29,019 bases of DNA from Alphaproteobacteria bacterium UBA3002 (GTDB lineage Bacteria > Pseudomonadota > Alphaproteobacteria > Rickettsiales > UBA3002): contig DDZS01000066.1 in NCBI GenBank assembly GCA_002346425.1, positions 2,868-31,886 of the forward strand, written 5' to 3'. The translations under genes and the position numbers were made by a program. The notes below the pieces were generated by a model. It made no database searches, was not told where the DNA came from, and saw nothing but the letters and a program-made list of their open reading frames with translations. Below are positions 1 through 6,467 of the stretch, piece by piece; the first letter of the stretch is position 1; each line of letters begins with the position of its first letter.

Positions 1-43
1 CGGATTATGATTCCGCTGCTCTAACCAACTGAGCTACTCCGCC
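1..43 (-). tRNA. tRNA-Met (CAT), 5' part only, cut by window edge
   Basis: On the minus strand the segment starts with the acceptor arm GGCGGAG, then TA and a normal D arm (GCTCAGTTGGTTAGAGC). An anticodon stem GCGGA follows, with a seven-base loop ATCATAA whose centre is CAT. The 3' half lies outside the window. The GGCGGAG start fits an elongator tRNA-Met rather than an initiator. A tRNA-Ile with a modified CAT anticodon cannot be excluded without the rest of the molecule. Confidence 0.9.
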
Positions 44-56
44 ATATTGGAGATAG

Positions 57-85
57 TGTCTATCGCCGTGGTAGCAGGCTGTCAA
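57..85 (-). promoter_or_regulatory. promoter of the tRNA-Met gene
   Basis: On the minus strand there is an exact TTGACA (80-85), a 17-base spacer, and TAGACA (57-62) as a weak -10 box. Transcription would begin about 6 bases before the mature tRNA. The -35 box lies in the short gap before the end of the PRC-barrel gene. The -10 box matches the usual consensus poorly, so this is a moderate call. Confidence 0.5.
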
Positions 86-92
86 GCAGGGT

Positions 93-467
93 TTAGGCGG
101 CGAAGTCGACCTGAAAGGCCTTATAGTAATCTTTATGCTCGGTGATAAAGCGGGCATCCCCGAAATCGGGCCAGTTTGATTTATGAAATCCCGGCGCATT
201 GCGCAAAAAATCCTCGTCGACTTCGAGTAAATAATTATGCTCGCGATTCTCGATAGTTTTGTTCTGAAATGCGCTAAAGGGTACGGCGAAATATTTCTCG
301 CGATAGCTTGGCTCAAAATGACCGGGGTAGGACAAGACCAGATAAGCCACATCTCCAGCGATTTTATTGACCACTATTTCCTGAATGCAGCCGCAGTGCT
401 CGCCGTCCGAATTGTAAATATGCGTGCCGACGATATCGGTCACTTTGGCGGTAATATGCTTATCCAT
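93..467 (-). CDS. PRC-barrel domain protein
   Basis: This is a 124-residue cytoplasmic protein. The N-terminal half has the PRC-barrel pattern: an opening strand (ITAKVTDIVGTHIYN), a GEHCG turn, a strand IQEIVV, then GDVAYLVLSYPG, all within about the first 55 residues. The C-terminal half is charged and not recognised. PRC-barrel proteins include RimM-type ribosome factors and many small stress or photosynthesis-related proteins, so the family alone gives no function. I chose the ATG at 467. A TTG six codons upstream (485) is also open, and neither start has a convincing ribosome binding site. It lies 44 bases downstream of the P19-type gene on the same strand and may be cotranscribed with it. 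Confidence 0.7.
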   Translation of the reverse strand: MDKHITAKVTDIVGTHIYNSDGEHCGCIQEIVVNKIAGDVAYLVLSYPGHFEPSYREKYFAVPFSAFQNKTIENREHNYLLEVDEDFLRNAPGFHKSNWPDFGDARFITEHKDYYKAFQVDFAA

Positions 468-511
468 TTTACTATAATACGGCAACGCGTCATAAAGAAG
501 CGATGCGGTGC

Positions 512-1054
512 TTAACGGCGTGTCGCTTCGGCGATCTCCTGAAAGTCGACATGCTTATATGTATAACTGACGGGCTCGAATAAAGGCGTTTTCTGCTGAT
601 GCTGCCAATCATGATGGTACGATAGCTCACCTTCGCGCGGCGGTTCGATATTGAAGGTGATCGTATATTTCTCATCACGCGCGCCAGGCAACGCCATATT
701 ACGGGCGTAATGGAAGTTATCGACCAAATTGACATGCGGCAGCAGATCTACATAGGCCAGTTTACCGGTTTTTTCGTTCACGACTTTGGCCGTGATATGT
801 AAATAGGGCACAAAGCCTCCGGCAGGGGCGCCTTTTGGCGCATTTGTATCTGCCCAATTCACGCGCGCTTCGATATGCACATCCGTATCCGATTCTTTAA
901 GATGCAAGGCATGCGGCGCGACATCATCTTTAATCGCGCCTTCAAATACGACGGCTATTCCCGGTTCAATCTGTTCATGCGCGATTTCTAGTTCTGGCGC
1001 GGCCAAGGCAGAAAGGGGCAGAAGGCTAAAAACCAGCAAGGCATATTTATACAT
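512..1054 (-). CDS. P19-type periplasmic iron/copper-binding protein
   Basis: This 180-residue protein starts with a signal peptide (hydrophobic residues about 5-18, likely cut after ALA at 18). The rest resembles the P19/Tpd family of periplasmic proteins that bind ferrous iron or copper: DVHIEA at 58-63, GGFVPYLHITAKVVNEKTGK at 79-98, a segment PHVNLVDNFHYARNM (106-120) and a final FEPVSYTYKHVDF region. Candidate metal ligands are H60, E62, H107, D112, H115 and the histidines at 147-148. In characterised P19 proteins a Met precedes the Asp and His ligands; here His sits near that place. AAGGAG lies just before the ATG at 1054, which decides the start over an open upstream extension. P19 proteins usually work with an FTR1-type permease, which is not seen nearby. 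Confidence 0.78.
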   Translation of the reverse strand: MYKYALLVFSLLPLSALAAPELEIAHEQIEPGIAVVFEGAIKDDVAPHALHLKESDTDVHIEARVNWADTNAPKGAPAGGFVPYLHITAKVVNEKTGKLAYVDLLPHVNLVDNFHYARNMALPGARDEKYTITFNIEPPREGELSYHHDWQHQQKTPLFEPVSYTYKHVDFQEIAEATRR

Positions 1055-1069
1055 AGTCGTCTCCTTAAT

Positions 1070-1088
1070 GAGAGTGATTCGCAATAGC
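1070..1088 (-). promoter_or_regulatory. Fur-like site before the P19-type gene
   Basis: Read on the minus strand, the 19 bases match 13 of 19 positions of the classical Fur consensus, with the best match in the AATCACTCTC half. The site lies a few bases upstream of the ribosome binding site of the P19-type gene, where a bound repressor could block transcription. A 13/19 match alone is weak evidence, and no clear promoter was found next to it. Confidence 0.3.
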
Positions 1089-1183
1089 GCTACCTCATCT
1101 GGATTGCCGGGTAAACAGAAATTTCGCTTTGATAGACTCTTTATAGAATCCCCAAGCGCCAACATCGAAAACTGATTTAGACA

Positions 1184-1214
1184 GGCATACATCTATTGCA
1201 TGCCTCGGCATACA
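1184..1214. repeat. direct repeat GGCATACA, two copies
   Basis: GGCATACA occurs at 1184-1191 and 1207-1214, start to start 23 bases. An inverted GCATGCC lies between them, so hairpins are also possible. The repeats end a few bases before the AAGGAG of the secreted acidic protein gene. They could be a regulator site or 5' UTR structure. No -10 or -35 box is convincing here. Confidence 0.35.
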
Positions 1215-1234
1215 ACCTTGAAGGAGATTCAATT

Positions 1235-1561
1235 ATGAAAACGATGATTATGACACTGGCCGCTGCGACGGCTTTAAGTACAGCTGCAGTAGCTGCAGAA
1301 GTTAACTCTTCAGTTAACACTGATACAAGCGCTACTATGGGCACCCAAGGTGAAGGCACTACCAATGTAGCGCCTAGCACTCGTATGGATTCTAAAACCG
1401 GTATCGATGCCAGCACATCTGGTAAAGCCGGTTATGGTTATGGCTCTTCCAGCACCGATACTGACGCTAATTTAGATAGCGACGGTGCGATGGAGAAAAA
1501 TAACTACAACACAGATAACAGCATCGATGGTGATGCTACCGATAATCAGGATGATATGTAG
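1235..1561 (+). CDS. small secreted acidic, low-complexity protein
   Basis: This is a 108-residue protein with a clear signal peptide (MKTMIMTLAAATALSTAAVA, cut before AE). The mature part is almost entirely Ser, Thr, Asp, Asn, Gly and Ala, strongly acidic and lacking Cys, with a short tyrosine-glycine stretch (GYGYG) and repeated DTDA/DSDG/DGDA elements. It is probably disordered. I do not recognise a family. The ATG at 1235 is chosen because AAGGAG lies at 1221-1226 and the signal peptide starts there. It is a one-gene unit, transcribed away from the P19-type gene and closed by a strong terminator. The Asp-rich repeats could bind cations, but no canonical EF-hand is complete. Confidence 0.75.
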   Translation: MKTMIMTLAAATALSTAAVAAEVNSSVNTDTSATMGTQGEGTTNVAPSTRMDSKTGIDASTSGKAGYGYGSSSTDTDANLDSDGAMEKNNYNTDNSIDGDATDNQDDM

Positions 1562-1587
1562 TCATATCATTCCGATGAAGGGGAAAG

Positions 1588-1618
1588 CGGGCGTTACGAA
1601 AGTGATGCCCGTTTTTTT
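1588..1618 (+). terminator. rho-independent terminator of the secreted protein gene
   Basis: A ten-pair stem (CGGGCGTTAC with GTGATGCCCG, including two G-U pairs) closes a GAAA loop and is followed directly by seven T (1612-1618). It lies 27 bases after the stop codon. Confidence 0.9.
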
Positions 1619-1705
1619 ACGCGGATTTTATGAATAAGCGCCTTTGGTTAGATCGCGCTTTTACCCCAAACTAACGCATACTTAGAACTATACTAAGGAG
1701 GACAC

Positions 1706-2194
1706 ATGACCGACACATTAGAAAAAACCTGGATCATTGCCGCAGACGGTGCCAAGGCAAACATCTTCAAATATGAAGGACCGCATTCCGACTTGCGCCT
1801 GATTGATCATTTAGAGCATGTGAATAAAAAAACCGGTGAGCTGGTAACGGACGATCGTGGACGGATGAATGACCGCGGGCCAAGTCAGCATTCTGCGTTA
1901 GAGCAACAAACCGATCCGCAGACGCATGAAAAAGAAGTATTTGCGAAAGAAATCGCCTCTTATTTGAAATATAAAGTGACGCAGTATGACCGTTTAGTGG
2001 TCGTTGCAGCCCCTAAAACATTAGGAGACTTGCGGAAAGAATTCGAAAAGCCAGTGCAGCAAAAGATTACAGATGAGCTGAATAAGGACCTGACGCCATT
2101 TTCCGGTCATGAATTGCCAGATCATTTAGGCGAAGTTTTATATTTCGAACCTAACTCAATCACCGACACGCGCGCATACGCGAAATACGCATAG
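1706..2194 (+). CDS. host-attachment-family protein (COG5622-like)
   Basis: This 162-residue soluble protein has no signal peptide or membrane segment. It matches the family named 'protein required for attachment to host cells': an N-terminal strand TWIIAADGAKANIF (9-22), then ELVTDDRGRMNDRG, a TDPQTHEKEVFAKEIASYL helix, YDRLVVVAAPKTLGDLR, and a C-terminal segment on hydrophilic SGHELPDHL. The fold resembles release-factor-like domains. The family name comes from one attachment phenotype; most members are in free-living bacteria and their biochemical role is unknown, so the name should not be read as evidence of host association. AAGGAG at 1695-1700 supports the ATG at 1706. Two very small ORFs follow at once. 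Confidence 0.8.
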   Translation: MTDTLEKTWIIAADGAKANIFKYEGPHSDLRLIDHLEHVNKKTGELVTDDRGRMNDRGPSQHSALEQQTDPQTHEKEVFAKEIASYLKYKVTQYDRLVVVAAPKTLGDLRKEFEKPVQQKITDELNKDLTPFSGHELPDHLGEVLYFEPNSITDTRAYAKYA

Positions 2195-2206
2195 GTGAAG
2201 ATAGAT

Positions 2207-2368
2207 ATGGGTATTTACTCGCATTATCGCAGCACGGATCGGAAATTTGTTCGAAAAGATGGCGCCGATGCAATGAATAGCCAATCGAAAGTCGCTCGTC
2301 CGCGTAAAATGCAATGTGGCAAGAAAATGGTGAGCCCCGGCGATTGTCCGTGGGAACCTACTAGTTAA
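2207..2368 (+). CDS. hypothetical 53-residue basic protein
   Basis: A short open frame beginning MGIYSHYRSTDRKFVRKDG and ending in SPGDCPWEPTS. It is rich in Lys and Arg, has two Cys (in MQCGKK and PGDCPW) and no hydrophobic segment. It starts 12 bases after the host-attachment-family gene, with a weak GGTGAAG before the ATG. Position and spacing suggest cotranscription with that gene. I know no family for it, and expression is unproven. Confidence 0.45.
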   Translation: MGIYSHYRSTDRKFVRKDGADAMNSQSKVARPRKMQCGKKMVSPGDCPWEPTS

Positions 2369-2387
2369 TCGTATAATGGAGAAGCAT

Positions 2388-2501
2388 ATGAAACGCGTAT
2401 TATATACAACAGCAACAGTTCCCGCATTTTGCGTGGTAGTGAAAGCGCGCAAAGAACGCGCGCAATTGAAGCCTGTTTCTGCCAAGCGCATCGCCGCCTA
2501 A
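2388..2501 (+). CDS. hypothetical 37-residue basic peptide
   Basis: The frame starts MKRVLYTTATVPAFCVVVKA and ends KRIAA. It has a short hydrophobic N-terminal part and a basic C-terminal part, so a small membrane-associated peptide is possible. GGAG lies 7 bases before the ATG, a better ribosome site than the preceding small ORF has, and an exact TATAAT at 2372-2377 lies upstream but without a matching -35 box. Its TAA overlaps the stop codon of the convergent RidA-family gene. Confidence 0.35.
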   Translation: MKRVLYTTATVPAFCVVVKARKERAQLKPVSAKRIAA

Positions 2502-2851
2502 GGCAGCGCGGCAGTTACCTGTATCTCGAGTAATATCTCGGGACGCGCCATCTCGGCCTGCACGCAGCAGCGTGCGGGAGGTGTGCAATCAGATAGCCAC
2601 GCATTCCAGACGTCGTTCATCCGTGGTGCCAGCGTGATGTCGCGAATATGCACCTGACAAAACAGCATGCGCGTTTTATCGGTGCCGGCTTCTGCTAAAT
2701 GGTCTTCAATGCGTGCAATAACGCTGCGTGTTTGTTCTTCAATGTCGCCAGAGGTATCAGTCGCGACCTGACCGCATAGATACACAATGCCGCTGTGAAT
2801 CACGATTCGGCTAAGTTTTTCATTACTGCGTAGATAGGTAATATCAGACAT
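2498..2851 (-). CDS. RidA (YjgF/YER057c/UK114) family protein
   Basis: This 117-residue protein matches the small trimeric RidA family, whose archetype hydrolyses reactive enamine/imine intermediates released by PLP enzymes. Visible family features are SGIVYLCGQVATDTSGDIEEQT, the CQVHIRDI strand and the C-terminal PPARCCVQAEMARPEILLEIQVTA, which carries the Arg corresponding to the carboxylate-binding Arg of RidA. Its overall pattern is nearer to the diverged Rid subgroups than to E. coli RidA, so substrate and activity are open. The ATG overlaps the TAA of the upstream dusB gene by one base (TAATG), which points to translational coupling. Confidence 0.85.
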   Translation of the reverse strand: MSDITYLRSNEKLSRIVIHSGIVYLCGQVATDTSGDIEEQTRSVIARIEDHLAEAGTDKTRMLFCQVHIRDITLAPRMNDVWNAWLSDCTPPARCCVQAEMARPEILLEIQVTAALP

Positions 2852-3861
2852 TAGGCGGCAAGGGCTTCACGCTGATCCATTTGCTCTGCATAGAAGCGGT
2901 AAAGCATTTCTTTCACATCTTTGACATCCGCTTTTTGATTCATGTCGTTACGGAATGCGGCTGAATTTGGGAGACCAGACGTGTACCAGCCTAAGTGTTT
3001 GCGCGCATTGCGTACGCCGACATCCGTGCCGTATATTTCAAGCATATGGTCGTAATGCTCTGACACGCATTTCCACTGCTCTTGTAAATCCGGTTCATTA
3101 CCAGCTTCGCCTTGTAAGTAACGAATCACTTGCGCCGGGAACCATGGGCGGCCATAAGTGCCGCGGCCAATCATCACCCCATCCGCACCAGAAGCCGCAA
3201 TGGCTGCATCCACATCAGCAAATTCGGTGATATCGCCATTGGCAATGACGGGCAGGCTAACGGCCTCTTTGACGCTGCGGATAAAGCCCCAATCTGCTGA
3301 GCCTTTATACATTTGGCAACGCGTGCGACCATGAATCGTGATCATTTGAATGCCGAGTTCTTCAGCGCGGCGTGCGATTTGCGGGGCATTCAGGGAATCA
3401 TGATCCCACCCCATGCGCATTTTAAGCGTCACCGGGACCTTCACTGCTTTTACCACGGCTTCCAGAATCGCATAGGCACGCTTTTCATCTCGCATGAGCG
3501 CGGAGCCGGCCATGCCGCCAACCACTTTTTTAACCGGGCAACCAAAATTGATATCGATAATATCCGCGCCGCGCGCTTCGTTTAGTTTCGCGGCTTCCGC
3601 CATGATCTCAGGATCGCAGCCTGCCAGTTGAATCGCGAACGGGCGTTCGGTTTCCTCGGTCTGTGCCATACGGAGCGCGTTTTTCGTCTCCAGAATCGCC
3701 GCATGACTGGCGATCATTTCCGAAAATACCATGCCAACGCCAAATTCGCGCACTTTCTTGCGAAACGGTAAATCCGACACGCCGGTCATGGGCGCGAGGA
3801 ACACGGGATTCTCGACCGTGATCGGTCCAATGTGAATCGGGGCTAATTTCATAGCGTGCAT
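2851..3861 (-). CDS. dusB: tRNA-dihydrouridine synthase, DusB/NifR3 type
   Basis: This 336-residue flavoprotein reduces specific uridines in tRNA to dihydrouridine using FMN and NADPH. Visible are the FMN-barrel start (VFLAPMTGVSDLPFR, 20-34), the catalytic Cys in INFGCPVKKV (C108), KMRMGWD (147-153), TIHGRTR (175-181), the phosphate-binding ANGDI (207-211) and GVMIGRG (228-234). Length is normal for the family. The ATG at 3861 is used; a second ATG at 3852 is possible and neither has a strong ribosome site. In many alphaproteobacteria this gene (nifR3) precedes ntrBC; here it is followed by a RidA-family gene. It is divergent from ispDF, 30 bases away. Confidence 0.93.
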   Translation of the reverse strand: MHAMKLAPIHIGPITVENPVFLAPMTGVSDLPFRKKVREFGVGMVFSEMIASHAAILETKNALRMAQTEETERPFAIQLAGCDPEIMAEAAKLNEARGADIIDINFGCPVKKVVGGMAGSALMRDEKRAYAILEAVVKAVKVPVTLKMRMGWDHDSLNAPQIARRAEELGIQMITIHGRTRCQMYKGSADWGFIRSVKEAVSLPVIANGDITEFADVDAAIAASGADGVMIGRGTYGRPWFPAQVIRYLQGEAGNEPDLQEQWKCVSEHYDHMLEIYGTDVGVRNARKHLGWYTSGLPNSAAFRNDMNQKADVKDVKEMLYRFYAEQMDQREALAA

Positions 3862-3891
3862 TATGCCCTATGACGCGCTATAAGTCCAGCT

Positions 3892-5019
3892 ATGAGCCGC
3901 ATCGCCGTTCTGATTGTCGCCGCCGGGAAATCCAGCCGTTTTGGCGGGGAAATCCCTAAGCCCTATGTGCTTTTGCAGGGCAAGCCCGTGGTGCAGCATA
4001 GTATCGACGCTTTTCGGGCTGTGTTGCCGGAGGCCAGGCTATTGGTAGTGGTTCACCCCTCACATGGTGAATTTGTGCAAAAACTGGATGTCGATACCGT
4101 AGCGGGCGGCGAAGAACGGCATCATAGCGTCGAGCGCGGATTGGAAGCGCTGGCGGAGGACGCGCCGGATCAGGTGTTGATACATGATGCCGCGCGCCCC
4201 TATGTGACGGCTGCCTTGATTACACGGATTGTCGCGGCATTAGAAGAATCGCCAGCAGTGATTCCAGCCACCGCGGTGACCGATACCATCAAACAGGTGC
4301 AGGATTCCATCGTGACCCAAACCTTGCCGCGTGCGCAACTACGCGCGGTACAAACCCCGCAAGGCTTCGATTATGCCGCCTTGTGCGCGGCGTATGAACA
4401 ATTAGACGGTTCTGGCATCACCGACGATGCAATGGTGATGGAACAGGCCGGGCATTGGGTCGCCGTGATCGAGGGCGACGAGGCAAATCGCAAATTAACC
4501 ACCGCGCACGATCGGAGAGATATACATATGAAGGAGACACGTATCGGGCAGGGGGTTGACGTGCATCAACTCTATGAAGATGCTGCCCGACCACTCATGA
4601 TTTGCGGCGTAGAAGTGCCTTCCAAACTGGCGCTGCGCGGCCATTCCGATGCGGATGTCGGGTTGCATGCGCTAGTCGACGCGATGTTGGGGGCGTTAGG
4701 GAAGGGCGATATTGGACAGCATTTCCCCCCAAGCGACCCACAATGGAAAAATGCCGATTCGGCGGATTTTGTCGCGGAGGCAGTCCGCCTGATGCAATCT
4801 GCTGGCGGAGCGTTGATCAATGCCGATCTCACGATTATTGGCGAGAGCCCAAAAATCGGCCCGCACCGCGCAGCAATGCAGCAACGGGTGGCCGCGCTGC
4901 TTGACGTCGCGCCGGAACGGATCAATATCAAGGCTACCACTACCGAAGAGCTTGGGTTTACTGGCCGCAAAGAAGGCCTCGCCGCGCAAGCCGTGGTGAG
5001 TATCGCGTTAGGAGGATAA
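3892..5019 (+). CDS. ispDF: bifunctional IspD/IspF enzyme of the MEP pathway
   Basis: This 375-residue fusion carries out steps three and five of isoprenoid precursor synthesis. The N-terminal IspD domain (about 1-208) makes CDP-ME from MEP and CTP and shows IVAAGKSSRFGG (8-19), HDAARPYV (98-105) and GDEANRKLTTAHD. The C-terminal IspF domain (about 214-375) makes ME-cyclodiphosphate and shows RIGQGVDVH with zinc ligands D223 and H225, GHSDADVGLHALVDA and TTTEELGFTGRKEG. The fusion is typical of alpha- and epsilonproteobacteria. The linker is very short, and an internal ATG at codon 213 has its own ribosome-site-like sequence. The gene heads a tightly spaced run with the GFA-family gene, pgpA and pncC. 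Confidence 0.96.
   Translation: MSRIAVLIVAAGKSSRFGGEIPKPYVLLQGKPVVQHSIDAFRAVLPEARLLVVVHPSHGEFVQKLDVDTVAGGEERHHSVERGLEALAEDAPDQVLIHDAARPYVTAALITRIVAALEESPAVIPATAVTDTIKQVQDSIVTQTLPRAQLRAVQTPQGFDYAALCAAYEQLDGSGITDDAMVMEQAGHWVAVIEGDEANRKLTTAHDRRDIHMKETRIGQGVDVHQLYEDAARPLMICGVEVPSKLALRGHSDADVGLHALVDAMLGALGKGDIGQHFPPSDPQWKNADSADFVAEAVRLMQSAGGALINADLTIIGESPKIGPHRAAMQQRVAALLDVAPERINIKATTTEELGFTGRKEGLAAQAVVSIALGG
4514..4530 (+). promoter_or_regulatory. possible internal ribosome binding site and IspF start
   Basis: GGAGA (4514-4518), nine bases, then an in-frame ATG (4528-4530), which is codon 213 of ispDF and lies exactly at the domain junction. Translation from here would give a complete 163-residue IspF domain, a normal size for free-standing IspF. 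The sequence is present; use of the start is inference. Confidence 0.35.
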
Positions 5020-5457
5020 ATGCAGACTTTCGAGGGAAATTGCCTCTGCGGCAAAAATGCGTTCCGTATCGCCGTGTCGGAAGAGAAGTTCTCCACGTGT
5101 CATTGCGGATTATGCCGTCAACAAACGGGCGGACCGCTGATGATGATCGACGGCTTTGAACAGCCAGACTTTGAACATCCCGCGCATCTCACGACATATC
5201 ACAGTAGTGAATGGGGCGAGCGTCAGTTTTGCCCGACCTGTGGCACTATCTTATTCTGTCGCGAACGTCATAAGGATGAAGGCGCTTTCTGTGCCGTCAA
5301 TGTGTTTGCGTTGAACGAGCAAGCGCGGTTTTCGATGAAACATCAAATATTCATAGATGATAAGCCGGATTCCTATGCCTTGGCTGGGGATATCCCTAGC
5401 CTGACTGGCGCAGAGGTGTTTGCATCCTTCGGGAAGAAAGAAAATAATGACGCGTAA
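5020..5457 (+). CDS. GFA/CENP-V family zinc protein
   Basis: This 145-residue protein has the cysteine pattern of the GFA (glutathione-dependent formaldehyde-activating enzyme-like) fold: CLC (8, 10), CHCGLC (27, 29, 32) and CPTC (71, 74), followed by VNVFALNE and a C-terminal FIDDKPDSYA segment typical of the family. Two zinc ions are expected. Most members have no tested activity and formaldehyde activation should not be assumed. The ATG follows the ispDF stop codon directly, with GGAGG just before it, and the 3' end overlaps pgpA by 11 bases, so it is embedded in the operon. Confidence 0.88.
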   Translation: MQTFEGNCLCGKNAFRIAVSEEKFSTCHCGLCRQQTGGPLMMIDGFEQPDFEHPAHLTTYHSSEWGERQFCPTCGTILFCRERHKDEGAFCAVNVFALNEQARFSMKHQIFIDDKPDSYALAGDIPSLTGAEVFASFGKKENNDA

Positions 5458-5932
5458 TACTGCTATAGTCACCTTTTTCGGTGCGGGGCTTGCGCCAAAA
5501 GCGCCGGGGACATTTGGATCGTTGGCTGCGCTGCCGTTTGTCTGGCTAGTGCATTATCTCGGTGTGATGTGGCTTTTGGTGCCGATGACGCTGATCGTGA
5601 CATGGATTGGCACACGCGAAACAGCAAAATATATGGCGGCAACCGGACGCGAAGACCCAAAAGAAGTGGTGATCGACGAAGTGGCGGGGCAGTGGCTGTT
5701 ATTCGCCGCCATGCCGTTGATGTATTTACCCGCTTCGCACGACATCCTCTGGTGGTTGATTCCGGCGGGCTTTGTCGCTTTTCGGTTTTTCGATATTCTG
5801 AAACCCTGGCCGATCTCGCTAATTGATCGCAAGATGAAAAGCGCGTGGGGCGTCATGTTGGATGATTTGGTGGCAGGCATTATGGGCCTCATCACGCTTG
5901 GTGTTTTAGGACACCTGCCGCTATGGAATTAG
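5447..5932 (+). CDS. pgpA: phosphatidylglycerophosphatase A
   Basis: This 161-residue inner-membrane protein removes the phosphate from phosphatidylglycerophosphate to form phosphatidylglycerol. It shows the family's N-terminal GLAPKAPGTFGSLAALP, the acidic motif EVVIDEVAGQW, and RFFDILKPWP followed by GVMLDDLVAGI near the C-terminus. Three to four hydrophobic segments are visible. The ATG at 5447 is chosen over an upstream open extension because it begins the conserved region and is preceded by GGGAAGAAAG. The start overlaps the end of the GFA-family gene, and pncC begins two bases after its stop. Confidence 0.93.
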   Translation: MTRNTAIVTFFGAGLAPKAPGTFGSLAALPFVWLVHYLGVMWLLVPMTLIVTWIGTRETAKYMAATGREDPKEVVIDEVAGQWLLFAAMPLMYLPASHDILWWLIPAGFVAFRFFDILKPWPISLIDRKMKSAWGVMLDDLVAGIMGLITLGVLGHLPLWN

Positions 5933-5933
5933 C

Positions 5934-6413
5934 ATGACTTTTTCGAATGAACTCGTGTTGCGCGCTCAGGCGTTATTAGAAGCTTACCGCAGTGATGGGC
6001 GCAAGATAGCTACAGCAGAATCTTGTACGGGCGGACTGATCGGTGCGTTATTCACCGACATCCCCGGCTCGTCAAAGGTGTTTGAACGCGGGTTTATTAC
6101 CTATAGCAATGAAGCGAAGATCGAATCACTCGGGGTCGATGCTGCGGTGATCGGACATCATGGCGCCGTGAGTGCGCCGGTGGCAGAAGCGATGGCGCTT
6201 GGTGCGCTGGAGCATTCGCGGGCCGATGTGACGCTTGCGGTTACCGGTATCGCAGGGCCGGGTGGTGGCACCGCCCAAAAGCCTGTCGGCACCGTATGGT
6301 TTGCAACCGCTACCCGTGAATCAGTCTATAGCGAGATGCAGCTTTTCACTGGCAGTCGCAGCGAGATTCGCATGCAGGCGGTAAGCCATGCATTGCAGTT
6401 GCTAGCCCATTAA
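5934..6413 (+). CDS. pncC: nicotinamide-nucleotide amidohydrolase (CinA C-terminal type)
   Basis: This 159-residue protein corresponds to the free-standing C-terminal domain of CinA. It deamidates NMN to nicotinate mononucleotide in pyridine nucleotide recycling. Visible are TAESCTGGLIGALFTDIPG (27-45) with the catalytic Ser at 30, the segment FITYSNEAK with the conserved Lys, TGIAGPGGGTAQKPVGTVWFA, and a C-terminal SRSEIRMQAVSHALQLL helix. No N-terminal molybdopterin-binding-like domain is present, which is normal for many proteobacteria. It is the last gene of the ispDF run and is followed by a terminator hairpin. Confidence 0.93.
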   Translation: MTFSNELVLRAQALLEAYRSDGRKIATAESCTGGLIGALFTDIPGSSKVFERGFITYSNEAKIESLGVDAAVIGHHGAVSAPVAEAMALGALEHSRADVTLAVTGIAGPGGGTAQKPVGTVWFATATRESVYSEMQLFTGSRSEIRMQAVSHALQLLAH

Positions 6414-6449
6414 AAAAGCCTCCGGCCCTGATTCAGAACCGGAGGCTTT
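6412..6449 (-). terminator. terminator between convergent pncC and tsf
   Basis: GCCTCCGG (6418-6425) pairs with CCGGAGGC (6439-6446), extended by A-T pairs. On the minus strand the stem is followed by six T, so it is a strong terminator for rpsB-tsf. On the plus strand only three T follow, giving a weaker signal for the ispDF run. Confidence 0.9.
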
Positions 6450-6467
6450 AAACGAAATCCGCAGCGC

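Noticed and set aside
4572..5096. A 174-codon minus-strand open frame inside ispDF
   Set aside because: It is antisense to the conserved IspF domain; openness follows from the codon use of ispDF.
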